Source: Steinernema hermaphroditum (taxonomy: Eukaryota; Nematoda; Chromadorea; Rhabditida; Steinernematidae). From it: a DNA stretch of 64,000 bases. Each line of letters opens with the position of its first letter. Within the stretch, counting starts at the first letter, position 1. Position numbers and translations under genes: made by a program. Under the pieces are notes generated by a model. The model was not told the origin of the DNA, did no database searches, and saw only the letters and a list, made by a program, of their open reading frames with translations. Shown piece by piece: positions 11,473 to 23,323 of this stretch. The stretch is taken from contig CM059621.1 in NCBI GenBank assembly GCA_030435675.1, positions 15,872,001 through 15,936,000 on the forward strand, in the 5' to 3' direction.

Positions 11473-13937
11473 ATGAGCTCGAAGAAACGCCAGAACAAGA
11501 ACGGCAGCACTCCTGTGTATTTCTACACGAAGCTGGGGGAGATCGACGACGAGGTGCTCAACGGTACGCTCAACATCTACGGGATTGTCGCTGACGAAGT
11601 TGGGCTTTCGCACCCCGATTCGCCACGTGAGTTTTCCCCTATTTTGGATTCCTTTCTCGATTTTTTTTTTTTTTGGTCTTTCATTTGTGTTCCCAGTGAT
11701 CGGTCGGGTCGTCCACTCGCTCTTTCTGAGGCTGTCTGGGGCCGACTGAGTTGAGTGAGCGGTCGTTTTCGGCCGTCATTGTTGGTTGCATAGTGATCGC
11801 CCCGGCTCCCAGAAGGCCTGGAACACCAGGGAGCCGTAGTTCCAACGTCTTGCCAAGAAGCCCGTCACTGCCGCCCGACTCCACTCGCGCCGCCAGAGAA
11901 GCCGAAGAAGCGTTGCAACTCCGAAGTCCGCGCCGCCAGCCGAACCGAAGATGACTCTGCGCTCCGTTGGCTCTGCTCCACCGCTATTCCACTTCCGGAA
12001 TCAGCTCTTCACGACTTCGATGCCCGCGCAAACTAATGGGATCGTCGCCTTCTACTCTGATGCTGTGCCCTGCGCCGAAGCCAGAAGACCGACGACTACG
12101 GAGTGACAATGTGGTTTTTGTGCATATATATGACGTCTCGCAAGGCGTAAGCCTTAGATACGAGAAATAAACTCGTAAAACTCGTAAACTCGATTTTTTT
12201 CTGATCAGAAACGTTGCCCTTTGTTGTGCTGAGTTATCATGCAGCACTGACTTTATAGCTGGCTAATTTCAGGAACGTACTCCATCAAACTCGTCGATGA
12301 AACTTGTGTGAGCAACCCTGTACTGGTCACCTTGAGTGCGGAAGAAGGAGAGCTTACAGCTCCTCGAATAGGCAACATCATCCGTGTCCATCGCATAAGA
12401 GTCGGTTTCTGTGCATTTTGTCCATTCAATCAGATATTTAAGGGGCACAAGGACGCTCCCAGCAATACGGTTATTCTCAAGGGCACCGCGAAAGTTGCCG
12501 GACTTCATCTGTGCATCTTTGACGGCCGAGAGAACGAACCATTCGAGCCTCTTTTCCTCACATCGAAGACATTCACCTTCGCGCCGGAAGACGAACGCCG
12601 TGTTGCCGAGCTGAGGGAGTTCGCGCGACCTTTCAATCCTAGTGATAGGTCCGACTCTGGTGGATCAGGTCCGATGGAAAAAGACGAGCATGAAATTGAT
12701 GAAGTTGGCACGGAAGAAGCCCATCAAGAGGATGCCCACATAGAAGATGCCAACATGGGATTGGAGGAGGTCCACCCAGAAGATACCGATATGGGGTTGG
12801 AAGAAGCCCACGCGGAAGGTACCGATGTTGGACTGGAAGATGCCAGTCAAGAAGATGCCAACGTGGAATTGGGAGACGCCCACGCCGAAGACACCGATAT
12901 GGGGCTGGAAGACGCCATTCAAGAGGATGCCCACCCAGATGATGTCAACATGAGATTGGAAGAAGCTCACACAGAAGATGCCAATATGGGATTGGAAGAA
13001 GCCCACCCAGAAGAAGAGTACGGTTTGCAAGAAGTGATTACGACCGAACACTTTGAAAGATTCGAGAGGAAAACGCACATGAAGCAGAATATGGCATTGT
13101 CCATTGAGAGAGGCATGTGGTTCTTCGAGGCAGAGAAACTCAAGAATGCCTCAGAAGGACACAGGTTCAGCATCATCCAGTAAGCGCTTATCCGTAAATG
13201 TATGATTCTGCCCATCTGTTGTAGACCCGTTACCGTGACGTTCTCTGGCCACATTTGGCTGATGAAACACTGCAGCGGCGACAACTGCGATTTCAAAATT
13301 GTGCATCAGCCGTTCGACGCCGCATCTAAGATCGGAAGATGCGTCAATTGTTGTGGTTGGCGACGTATGGCGGCTATTCGTTTCAAAATTGACGATATAC
13401 GATTTAGCGCAGGAGCATGACGAGTCGACCACAGCGCTCATTCCACAATATAAGCTGGTATGTTGGAAGACTATACCGACTGAAGGGGCAAAACAAACGG
13501 TTAACTTCCTTCTTCCCCAAGACGTTGCGGTGAGTTGTTATTCACGCTTTAATTGGCCTTGGTCGAATCCGGTTCGATTTGTTTTTCCCTTGGAAAGCAC
13601 GTCTGAATCACGTCCCATGTGATTCTCTTTCAACAGCTGATTTATATCGGGAAGTGTATACTACTCTTTGCACCTATTTAGTAGTGCTTTCCATATGATT
13701 CACTAATCAGTACTGTTCCAGAACGCATGCGTCGCCGAGAATCACAGAATCCCCTACAAGACTATGGCAGAAACACTCGACGACAGGAACACTGACACAT
13801 TACTCAGCCAATTTCGGGAAGAAGTGGCGAACTCGTTGGAAGTGTCCAGGATTCAGATGACCGAGTGCACGTTGATTTACAACCGTCCCGGCGAACCTCT
13901 CGTAGTCGACGTCCACAGCGCCGAGATCTTAGCGTGA
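11473..13937 (+). CDS. POT1-like telomeric single-strand DNA-binding protein
   Basis: Exons 11473-11626, 12273-13179, 13225-13364, 13408-13529 and 13722-13937 give 512 residues in frame. Residues 14-155 resemble the POT1 N-terminal OB fold: YFYTKLGEI, GTLNIYGIVADEV, SIKLVDET, GNIIRVHRIRV and the end FLTSKTFTFAPEDERRVAEL. This fold binds G-rich telomeric overhang. It is followed by an acidic segment of about eight 12-residue repeats (12713-13015). A second possible OB region contains KHCSGDNCDFKI and RCVNCCGWRR, a potential zinc site. The first intron (11627-12272) contains a dispersed repeat. The gene starts 120 bp after the MSP gene and has a TTTGCAG just before the ATG, as in a nematode operon. 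POT1 assignment is by motif order and could not be tested by search. Confidence 0.65.
11671..12060 (+). repeat. Dispersed repeat A, copy in POT1-like intron
   Basis: A GC-rich block of about 390 bp whose inverted copy occurs at about 63310-63708. Both copies preserve a reading frame containing RRPGTPGSRSS and TRAAREAEEALQLRSPRR, although the upstream reading differs. No terminal inverted repeats or target duplication were found. Origin unknown. Confidence 0.75.
12713..13015 (+). repeat. Coding tandem repeat, acidic 12-residue unit
   Basis: About eight 36-bp units within the POT1-like gene, with unit consensus DANMGLEEAHPE and variants such as DTDMGLEEAHAE and DANVELGDAHAE. One unit carries a five-residue insertion. 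The reading frame is open throughout. Confidence 0.9.
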
Positions 13938-14647
13938 TTTATGTACATTTTGACATCATCTGCGGGTTGTTTCATTCCAAAAAGTGATTATGAGACGTTG
14001 GAATGTGTCAGTGCGGCCGTGTATTTATAAAAGTGCATTCATCGAAATATTTCACAGATAAAGATGAGTTTAGGAAGTATAGTACTATCGGTGATTCAGT
14101 GGGGAGTCGAAAGCTCTTTCGCGGCGGCCTCTGTGGAGAGGAGACGCCTAAATACCGCAAGCGTCTGGAATGTTGACGTTTAGACTGCGGATTGAGTTGT
14201 CGTGGCTATTCTCTTCAAACGTGCCTAGGTCTCGAAATGATTGATTGTCTAGACAAGCTTGCTCTTTAGACGGTCGTTTGTCTGCGTTTTGTCTCTGGGA
14301 CAGTTTTGCACATAAGTGCGTTTTTACATGTAGGATGCCTTGTGAATCCTTTGTGAACGCGAGATAGACCGTCGACAGTTATTGTCTAGACATCTGTTTA
14401 TTCAGGGTCTTCCAATATCACTCGCGTTTATCATCTTGCTCGATCACGAGGAAATGTGCGTTCGTGGTCTATCGCTGTTTAGGTGACGTGACTCACCGCT
14501 CAGCCGTTCTTTGCCGGTCGGCGCCATCGCCCCGACGATGTTTATATGTTATTGTACAGTCGATAGTGATCGTGTCCGCGTTCGATTAGCCTACGTGCGC
14601 GAGTGCTTTTATTTTATTTATGTTGCGCTTTTGCAGAACGTTCGGCA
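13938..14647. other. Intergenic with two TGTCTAGACA palindromes
   Basis: No coding or RNA gene seen. Contains the 10-bp palindrome at 14246-14255 and 14383-14392. A TTTTGCAG at about 14630-14637 precedes the stomatin start and may be its trans-splice acceptor. Confidence 0.5.
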
Positions 14648-15750
14648 ATGCAGGATCCAGAGCGTGGCACCGTTTCCAATCAAGCTCCTAATTGTAAGTG
14701 TTTTTGTTCACAGACAACAAATGATTTGTCTAGTCTCTGACAAGCTGATCTGCTGTCCTCTAGATATTCAGGGATCAGAGCAAAGTTGTAAAGTTTTGCT
14801 TTATGTCCGTTTTTTTCAGATGAGAACACCCAAGAGGACGCGGCTGGATCGGTCCTGGCCTGCATTCTCACCGTCTTCTCATTTATCTTCATCATCTTGA
14901 CGTTCCCGATCACCGTGTTCTGCTGTATTAAGGCGAGCAAATGAGTCTCCCAAACAAGACTCTATTAGCACCCGTTTAGACCGTTAACGAATACGAACGT
15001 GCGGTGGTTTTCCGATTCGGAAAACTCATGAAAGGCGGCGCCCGCGGCCCCGGCATCATCTTCATCAACCCCATCACTGACACCTTCGTGAAGGTTGATC
15101 TCCGCGTCGTCTCCTTCGACGTGCCCCCTCAGGAGATCCTCTCGAAGGACTCGGTTACGGTCACCGTCGACGCCGTCATCTACTTCCGCATCTCCAATGC
15201 CACCATCTCGGTGACGAACGTGCGCGACGCCGCCAGATCGACGAAGCTCCTGGCGCAGACCACCCTCCGGAACATCCTCGGCACGAAGACCCTCTCGGAG
15301 ATGCTCTCGGAGCGCGAGGCCATCTCGCACCAGATGCAGGAAGCCCTCGACGTCGCCACCGATCCGTGGGGCGTTGAAGTGGAGCGTGTCGAGGTGAAAG
15401 ACGTTCGCCTCCCCATCCAGCTGCAGAGGGCCATGGCAGCCGAGGCTGAAGCCGCGCGCGAGGCGCGCGCCAAAGTGATCGCCGCCGAAGGAGAGATGAA
15501 GGCCTCGAAGGCGCTTAGCAGCGCCGCCCGAATCATGGCCGAAGCTCCTAATGCTCTTCAGCTGCGCTATCTCCAGACGCTCAATACAATCAGGTCAGTC
15601 TCGACTTCTGAGGTCAGCAAACTAATTTGTCATTCTAGTGCGGAGAAGAACTCGACGATCATCTTCCCGTTCCCTATTGAGCTCTTCAAAGGGTTCTTGA
15701 ACACACCGCAGCAACCTATTTCATCCAGCCCTGCAGTTGAGCAACTCTAA
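14648..15750 (+). CDS. Stomatin-family membrane protein (prohibitin-homology domain)
   Basis: Integral membrane scaffold of the stomatin/MEC-2 family, which oligomerises at the inner face of the plasma membrane and modulates ion channels. Exons 14648-14693, 14820-14932, 14980-15593 and 15639-15750 give 294 residues, close to the usual 280-300. A single hydrophobic hairpin (VLACILTVFSFIFIILTFP) is followed by EYERAVVFRFGK, the start of the PHB domain, then VDLRVVSFDVPPQEILSKDS, LLAQTTLRNILGTKTL and RAMAAEAEAAREARAKVIAA, all near-identical to stomatin signatures, ending SAEKNSTIIFPFP. Intron 2 appears to start GC instead of GT (GCGAGC at 14933), because the only alternative runs into a stop. 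Poly(A) signal AATAAA at about 15824. Confidence 0.94.
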
Positions 15751-15896
15751 CTGCTTCGCTGCTGGCACTTTGCATTTTCACACCCTTTGTTCGCTGTTTT
15801 GCTTATTTGTACAGAAACATGCTAATAAAAAGTTCTATTTTCTACAGCCTTCCGAGGTTTCTTGAGATGTTTATTTCTACAAACTCACAGAAATGA

Positions 15897-17300
15897 CTAG
15901 TTCTTTGTGTACCCGAAGAGCCGAACGGGACAATCTCTGGGGTCGCACGAGCTCGTCACGTAGGCAAGGAGGTAGGCCTTCGGATGCCATGCGAGCGACA
16001 AGCATTCACGCTCAAGCGGCACTTCAGCAACGCGTTCAGCCGTCTTCTGGTAGGAGATGTCGACAAAGCGGTCTTCCCCACCTATGGCCAAAAGATTGTC
16101 GCAGTAGCTGAACGCTAGAGCGTTGACCGGCCAGTCCATTCGGCCGACGTTGCGTGTGCACATCAGGCGGTCCAGTTCCCAAAGGGAGCAGATGGCATCT
16201 GAAGCGCCGACTGCCATTGTTGAGCCGTCGGAGGAGATCGCTATACTATTGCAGTGGGCTTGATTTGAATGCGCTGCGATGGACTTCACGTGTTTTAGGT
16301 CTGGGACGCTGAAAACAGGCAAAATGAGTGGGTTATAGACAAGAAGTGCTACGTTACGTCTAGTCTACGCATGCACAGTGAATATCATTTGAACAAATTT
16401 CAGAAAACAACCGGTCACTGCATAACAAAGCTGTCCAAATGGCTATCCATGCACAACCACTAGACAACCATTTCTTACCTATAGATGTCGACACGTCCAT
16501 TGCCTGCAGCCATAAAGATAAATTTCCCACTGGGATGGAAGCACAAATCTCTGCAGCCGTCCTTCATGCGTATCGTCATGATCGTGCCGAAGCTCCGACC
16601 TTCCAACAGAGTCATCGTGTCCGCCTCGTCAGCCACTATGATATACCGGCCATCTGGTGAATATTTACATCTGGATATAGGAGCATCTAAATTGGCGACT
16701 AGATCAGAATTACTGAGGAAAAACTTACTCAACTGATTAACACCGATTCTCGTGTGACTGGCCGTGCCTCGCAGATCCCATATCCTCACGGTTTTGTCGT
16801 TCATTCCAGCCGAAACGAGCACCGGAGGCTGTTTAGGATGGAAGTCTATCACCGGGATCACGTCCTCATGTCCATGGCCTTCGAAAATGTGCTTCTAAAA
16901 CGCGAAGTTTTAACAGAGCAAGGCCCACTCTTTAACCCACCACTTTGTACGACGTTCTGTCGACGGCGCCCACCGTAACTGCGTGCGAACTCCGGTTGCC
17001 AGATGCGACGTAGGCGCCGTCGCAGCTGAAGGCGACGCAGTCGGCTCCTCCCTTCATGTTCAGAAGGTCTGCGCCGCGCGCTTTCGAGTGACCCTTGAAG
17101 TGGTCGACGCAGGAGCGAAAGTCGGAGAGCGGCTTCTTCGGACAGATCTCCTCTATCGTCGACGTGCGAGGTTCCTCGCGCTCCCTGGATTCTTTTGCGG
17201 CGGCGTCGGGGGCGCGAGAAGCGCTTCGCGATCGCTCTGACGCGAACGCTCGAAGAAGCGAGGACGACGGCCTCGAAATGGCGATCGGCTCTTCGGTCAT
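15897..17300 (-). CDS. THO complex subunit 3 paralogue 2 (WD40)
   Basis: Second THOC3-like gene, convergent with stomatin (147 bp between stops). Exons on the minus strand are 17300-16941, 16894-16729, 16686-16479 and 16308-15897, giving 381 residues. Signatures: VIDFHPKQPPVLVSAGMNDK, YSPDGRYIIVADEADTMTLL, SLWELDRLMCTRNVGRMDWP, EDRFVDISYQKTAERVAEVP and LAWHPKAYLLAYV. The first 90 residues are Ser/Arg/Glu-rich and not conserved with the other copy. It lacks the intron that splits copy 1 after CTR-x-GR, and keeps MDWPVNALAFS, which is closer to THOC3 of other animals (LDWPVRTLSFS), so this copy looks the more conserved. TTTCAG directly abuts the ATG. Confidence 0.88.
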
Positions 17301-18158
17301 CTGAAAGGCTGGAGGGAATGAGTGTGCGTTGCCTGCTTTTATCGTGTGCAAGAACAGGAAGCGATGCCAGTCCACACGGGTGACATTTGTGGAGAGAACG
17401 ACACAACAAACAGCAAAAAACTGCTTATCTGATGCAAGCATAGCCCAGGGTAGAATGGGAAGTGTGTCTTCAAGGACCACTTTTTGCATCGATCGACCGC
17501 TCCAGAATAATAAACCAGACGAAATAACCATCACTGTCTCGAAATTTGCAAATAGCGCACCCACACAACGAGACTTTCTCAGCTCCAAGAAACAGACAAA
17601 TCGTTGCGAGACCGCCAGTAAACAAACGATTGTTCAAATTCTGACCCCAAAATCCATTTGTGTCTTTGAAGGGAAGTCCTTGGTGCCATGTTTTTTCTTC
17701 CAAAATTACGGTTCTTGTTGTGAAAACGCTTGCATAGGGTGCCATCGAGTTTTTTTTAGTTTAGTCGACCGAAAGCAGCATGGAGCTCATTTTGAGGGAT
17801 TGTTCGGGCTTGAGGGTCTCAGCTATTGATTTGGTGTAGATTTTGTCGTATCGCTCCACGTCAACCGGCTATGAGTACGGTTGGGTGCCTGCACGGGTTC
17901 TTTCTCCTTTCCGCTAATTGCCCAACTTTTGCTTGACTGGCACACATCTTGCCAGAACGTTTGAGACCTCTGCACAATGAACTGATGTCGACACTCCCCT
18001 TATCCAGTCAGACAGTTCGTCGACAGTTTCCCCTCCTTCTTCGTTTCGCGTTTTCAGTTTGTCTTGAGCAGTTCGTTTCGCGTGTAGACAGAGACAGACT
18101 GGTTAATTTGCAGAGAAGCTGTCTAACTGGCATTTTTTTTTCAGAATCCAGCACTCCC
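17301..18158. other. Divergent intergenic region
   Basis: Lies between the minus-strand THOC3 copy and the plus-strand zinc-finger gene and probably holds both promoters. No gene or structured RNA recognised. Confidence 0.45.
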
Positions 18159-21100
18159 ATGGTAAATCCCCACTCAGCTGATGTAGGGAGGTATTCGATG
18201 TTCTTTTGACTACAGTAAACTGTTTTAGGGCATCAGAGTGGGCGAGGGATACGAAATCGTCGACGAAGAAGAGATGACCGCAACGGTCGTCGAACGCGAA
18301 GATGGCAATCTGTATCTTGCCTACCCGCGAGACGAAATAGACCCTGGTTCGTCTCTTTGCTTCTCGAACTTTCCTAATTTGGTCTCCTAGGCTTTGACAG
18401 CGCGCACAGCGTCGAAGTGGTGCATGGAAGCGACGGCACCGTGACGTTCCTGCTCACCCACGTTGTAAAAGTTGAAGTTCCCGAGCAGCCCGAAGAAGGT
18501 TCTTATAACTCGGTAGTGGCTGAAAGCGAACAAGAAGAAGAGCAGCAGCACGTCGAATCGACAGAGAAGATTCCGACCGTCTGCGACATGGCAGACAGCT
18601 CTCAAGAACTTCCCTGCAACAGCCTCCATGCCCTGCAGGCTGCAGTTGTTGACGACAACGGCAACCCGGTGGTGCTGCAAGAGATGAGCGCGAGCAGACG
18701 GCAGCTTCGTCTTCGCCGGAACCGCGTCTATGGATCGTGTCGTTGTCCAGAGTGTGGACAGTCTTTTGTCAACACTGCGCGCCTAGAACGCCATCTGGCA
18801 GTCCACCAGGTGAGCGCTTGTGCATATAAACAACATGGATAAAGTCAGTCTGCACTAAAGATTTTCTTTAAACAAAGCTGGTTGCAGACCTTGTGTGTGT
18901 CTCGACCAGTACACTTTGATGTAGCGTTGGGCAAAGCCTTTCGCATTCTAGACTGCAACTTAGACTCTGTCTGATGTGTCGTGTTTCAGCCCTTCGGTTC
19001 GTTCCTGTGCCCGTTGTGTGGCAAGACGTATAAGTACGAGTACAACCTGTTCTTTCACTGGCGCCACAACTGCCGCGATCTGGGCGAACTCCTCTCGACC
19101 GAAGAGCGCAAGTCCATGGACGTCAACCTGCTCCGCGAGACGGTGGAGACCGTGGCGCAGAAGAAGATCGAAATCGGACCCATCGACATCGGCCAGCGGG
19201 CGATCAAGCGCATGAGAATGGAACCGCCGACAATGTACACCGCCGGACAGAGCGACAAGAGAGGCGCCACGTGCAAAATCTGCGGAGTGTATGTTCTGGC
19301 GGCGCACCTCCCGCGTCATGCCAACGCGCACATCGGAAGTGAAGTGGTGCTCGACTCGCGCAGCCCGTGTGGAGGCTACTTCTGCGACCTGTGTGGGCTG
19401 CTGTTCAAGCAGCAGGCCAACCTGCACAGACACTGGCGCACTAGTTGCCAGGAGATTCGAGTAAGTCATTGGTTTAGCTGTCTAGACAGCTCAATGATCG
19501 TTAGTGACAGACGACCAGTCCCGTCAGTCAGCTAAACTTTGAATAATATCCGTTGTTCTGCAGAACTTGTCTAGACAATTACTGCAAATGAATGATCGTT
19601 TCTTTCCAGAGCAGCTTTCCGAAACTCAGCGGGACGGCAGAAATCGATCTCCCTATAGGGAATCTTCTCGATATGGTGAACAATCTCCTGAAACAGAAAG
19701 CCGTAACCGCATACTTGAACCAGCTTGATTCGGATGAGCCTCCCAGCAGCGAAGGGGTGGTTGTGATGGACGTGGACAAGGCGCAAGTACTTGAACGCAT
19801 CGCCGAGCACTGCACTTTCACCACGCACGAAGTGGAGCCAACGTCGCTGGAAGAGCTCGTTTTCGCTGACGACTACATGGACTCGGACATGCCCGAAGCG
19901 GACGACCACGGAGAAACGTTGTCGCTTTGGCAGTCGCCGTCTACGTCCCAACACAGGAACATCGCGTGGCAGTCGTCCCAAGACGGACCTATGCGCTGCG
20001 CCGAATGTCTTCGCACGTTCGCCAACGGCGGGCGCCTCGAACGCCACATGGCGGTCTACCACTCCAGCACCGGATCCCACCAGTGCCCGCTCTGCGGCAA
20101 CTGCTTCAAGTTCGACTACAACCTACTGTACCACTACCGCCGTGCGTGTCCCTACACGAAGTCGTTCATCTCGCTGGAGGAGCGCGAGCAGATGGAGGCG
20201 GTCGACCTGCGGAAGGCGGTCCGGGTGCTAGCCGCGCAGGAGATGCAGCTGAACCCGGTGTTGGCGCCGCCTCTGCTCTTGGAGAAGGAACGCGAGGGCG
20301 ATGGCGGAGATTCGGCGATGCGCCGGGAAAGGATGAAGAAGCCCATCTCGTCGGAGATGCCACCTCCGCATCTCATGGAACCAGTACCTGGCATTCGCGA
20401 CGGTCGTCAGTGTATCATTTGCGGTAAATACCTTCTTGACTGTTGGCCGCACAGATCGCTCTCCGAGTCCGAGAATCTACAAAATGGGAGAAACTGTCTG
20501 GAATCAGTAGACTGGAATGTCCCTTGCAGAGAACAGTTTGCAGACTAGACAAGCTTGATTATTTAATGAACTCTGTTTTGTTGAGAGCGGTTGAACCACA
20601 TTGAGCAACATTATACTCTCCCATTTCAGGCGTATTCTTCTACGGGAAAGGCGTTCTGGAGCGTCACATGAAGATGGCCCACGTGTCGGAGTACGAACAC
20701 TGGATGCTGCAACAAAAAGGAGATCACGACAGCGGAGAAACACGAGACGAGGCACTTGAACTGAATTTGGCGGGAGTCGAGAGGCACAGTCACAAGAAGC
20801 CGGCCCCGTCCGAAGATTTGCCTCCAGTTCTCATTGCCGAAGAGCCCACAAGTCAGGTAAACACTGTGGAAGTCTGGAGATCTCTATACGCGTCTTTCAG
20901 CCTGATGAAAACGAGAACTATCAAGATGATGAGTTTGTGTCAGGCGGTCTGCTTCGCTCCACCTACCAGATCGTCGACGAGTTCGGAAACGCTATCGCCC
21001 AGGCCAACGACTATGAAGAGCTTCAGCTGTTCATGCGCGAGTCCCGCCTCGACACAACCCGCTTTAAGATCATCCTACTTGAACTCCACGTAAGCGTTTC

Positions 21101-21447
21101 CTCAACATCAACAGCTGACTCCACGAGTTTAGCAGGTAGATGAGCAGCCTCAGCAGTTGCTCCTGCAGCCGGAACCCGAGCACGAATCGCTCCCGCCCGA
21201 GGACTACATCGTGGATTTCCAAGAAGGTTGGAGCAGCGCCGCATCCGTGTACAGTAACAGAGCTGTATCAGATGCCGAGGCGAACTTCCACTACTCCCCT
21301 GGACCAAGCAGTCAGGATATGTTCGCCGACCCCGCTTTCGATGGAAAGCGTGGCTCGGAAGAAGACTTCGGATACGAAACGGGAGAAGAAGAAGAGGTGT
21401 ACTACGAATCCGTAGGGCAGATCTACGAGGAAGACAGCGCCCAGTGA
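18159..21447 (+). CDS. C2H2 zinc-finger protein with duplicated finger module
   Basis: Probable nuclear DNA- or RNA-binding protein of 850 residues. Exons 18159-18161 (ATG only), 18229-18346, 18391-18809, 18990-19460, 19610-20423, 20630-20856, 20901-21089 and 21136-21447. Fingers occur in pairs. Module 1 is CPECGQSF...RLERHLAVH then FLCPLCGKTYKYEYNLFFHW, followed by LSTEERKSMDVNLLRETVET. Module 2 is CAECLRTF...RLERHMAVY then QCPLCGNCFKFDYNLLYHY, followed by LSLEE-type LEEREQMEAVDLRKAVRVL. Additional fingers are CKICG..LPRHANAH, CDLCGLLFKQQANLHRH and CIICG..GVLERHMKMAH. The C-terminus is acidic. The start codon sits alone in the first exon, directly followed by a donor. Function and orthologue not recognised. 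Confidence 0.85.
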
Positions 21448-21540
21448 ATACCCGTAACCCACGTGTCCCATTTCCCATTTGTTGTTTTGTAAACTATTTT
21501 GTTGCTTCATGTTGTGTGTTTTGTGTACCGGTTCCAGAGT

Positions 21541-22560
21541 GCCGCGAGGATGTATCTGGATGTCTGAGAAGATGTTGGGAGGATGTTCACCTAAGGACTT
21601 CGGCTGGACCTGCTCCCGAAGTCTTCTTCGAGTCTCTTCAACGGTCGGAAGGCGGAGGCGTAGAGGCGGCGGCATCTATCGTACCTCCGTTCACGTTCTT
21701 TCTCTTCTTAGAGGCGCGTCCCCTCCGCGAGCAGAAGAAGCAGAGGCACTGACATAGATCCGAAGACGAAGGGGGCATCGCCTGGAGGGAACTTCGGGGA
21801 GCGTCTCCGGATGGATCTGCCTGCTCGAGGGCTCTCAAGAATTAAAGGCGAGATTTGATGCATCAAGGATGCTCTACGGTAACTACGCGCGTGTGGTCTA
21901 CGGTAACAGAAGGGTGGACTCTCGTTTCGCGGAGGCGATCTCGGCGCAGTCAACAGAATAAGTCCCTCAAGCGAGTGTCCGGCGGAGCTGGCTACGCGAC
22001 GGCTACAGCAGTAGTTGATCGGGCGCCGAGATACGGTGCTCACCACGCGCATTCTCTGCTGTCACCCTCAGAAGCGCCCTTCCCACCCCTGGAGCACGCG
22101 GCATATCCAGACACTTCTTCTTGTGGTCGAAGTCTCTAAATGATGTCTTCTACTTCTTCTGGAGAGGGCGCGTAGCTAAGAATAGCGCCTCCGCCTCACG
22201 TAGAATCCTTTGAAAACAGCTGAGGGTATACAGTAGCCCATGAAACTACCGGCGGTAATCGACTGGCTCCTGACACGACTGGCTTGAATGATGAACGAGG
22301 ATTCCATCATCTTTCATCATACTCGCTTTTCATCTTTTTCTTTCTCTCGCGATTCCGTTTGTTTCTTGGCTCTTTCGTCTCTCCGCTCTGCGGATCGGAG
22401 ATTTAGAGTTTCGAGGTCTTCTGACATGCAGCGCGCGTTCTGTCCGCGTTGCGGTGGGGGAGGAGGCCGATGGCGCCTCAGTTTGTCTGTGGAACCTGAT
22501 GCGATGATGGGCGGCTGAAATGCCTCAATTTGAGGATGAATAAAGCAGCTGGAGCGTCTC
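21541..22560 (+). repeat. Dispersed repeat B/C, longest copy
   Basis: About 1 kb of repeat. The left part (21541-21900) has an inverted copy at about 56885-57275; the right part (22235-22560) has a direct copy at about 54710-55060, including a frame reading FSRDSVCFLALSSLRSADRR in one and nearly the same in the other. No terminal inverted repeats or transposase are visible. The stretch 22560-23323 upstream of the next gene holds nothing I recognise. Confidence 0.7.
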
Positions 22561-23323
22561 TCAGATCCTCACGTTGGACATAAGGTCCGAACGGCTTGGA
22601 ATTACCGTATTCATACTGTTCGCCTCACTACATATAGAGCACGGCGGTAGTCAAACACAGCGGAGTCTGTCGGGGCTTAGTGGCGGAGACGTCGGCCTCA
22701 CGCTGTACTTCGATGCTACTGAAACAGGCGGTGCTCTCAAAATGGTAATGCCGCTGCGAAGGGCGCCGCGACAAGAAAGATCTCGGCGCCGGCTCGAATA
22801 CGCATCAGAGTTCGTCAAGGAAGACTAAACCGGCGGAGTGCAGCAGCCAGAGGGTCAGTTCACGCGCCAAGCGGGAGAAAATGAGGCGACAGAATGCGGC
22901 CATCGACGCGAGCAGCGGTCCAGAGAAGGCGAAGCGCCCCGCGAGTTCGTCTGAATCTTCATCATCGGAGTGGTCGACTGAAGAGGAGACTTTCCGAAAA
23001 AGGAAAATTACCCGCTTGACTCATTATTTACAAGGTGTGTGATATGAGTCATAACTCAGAATGGCCCTGCCTTAATGCGGGAATCAACCACTTCGAAGAG
23101 CGCCGCGATAGGAAATTCGAAAATATGACAGACAGATCTCCATGCGACTCGAACGGTGGCCTTTCGTTTTTCGGCTTCTGGTTTAAAGGTAAAAGGTATT
23201 TATTTGAGTCGCGAGTAATCGAAAACCTAACGTTGAAACGTTCACATTGCGTGCCGCGCCTTTTTGCGTGTACTACAGCTTCGGTTTGGAAGATCTGAGT
23301 CATCTCGGTTTTCAGGTGAGAAA

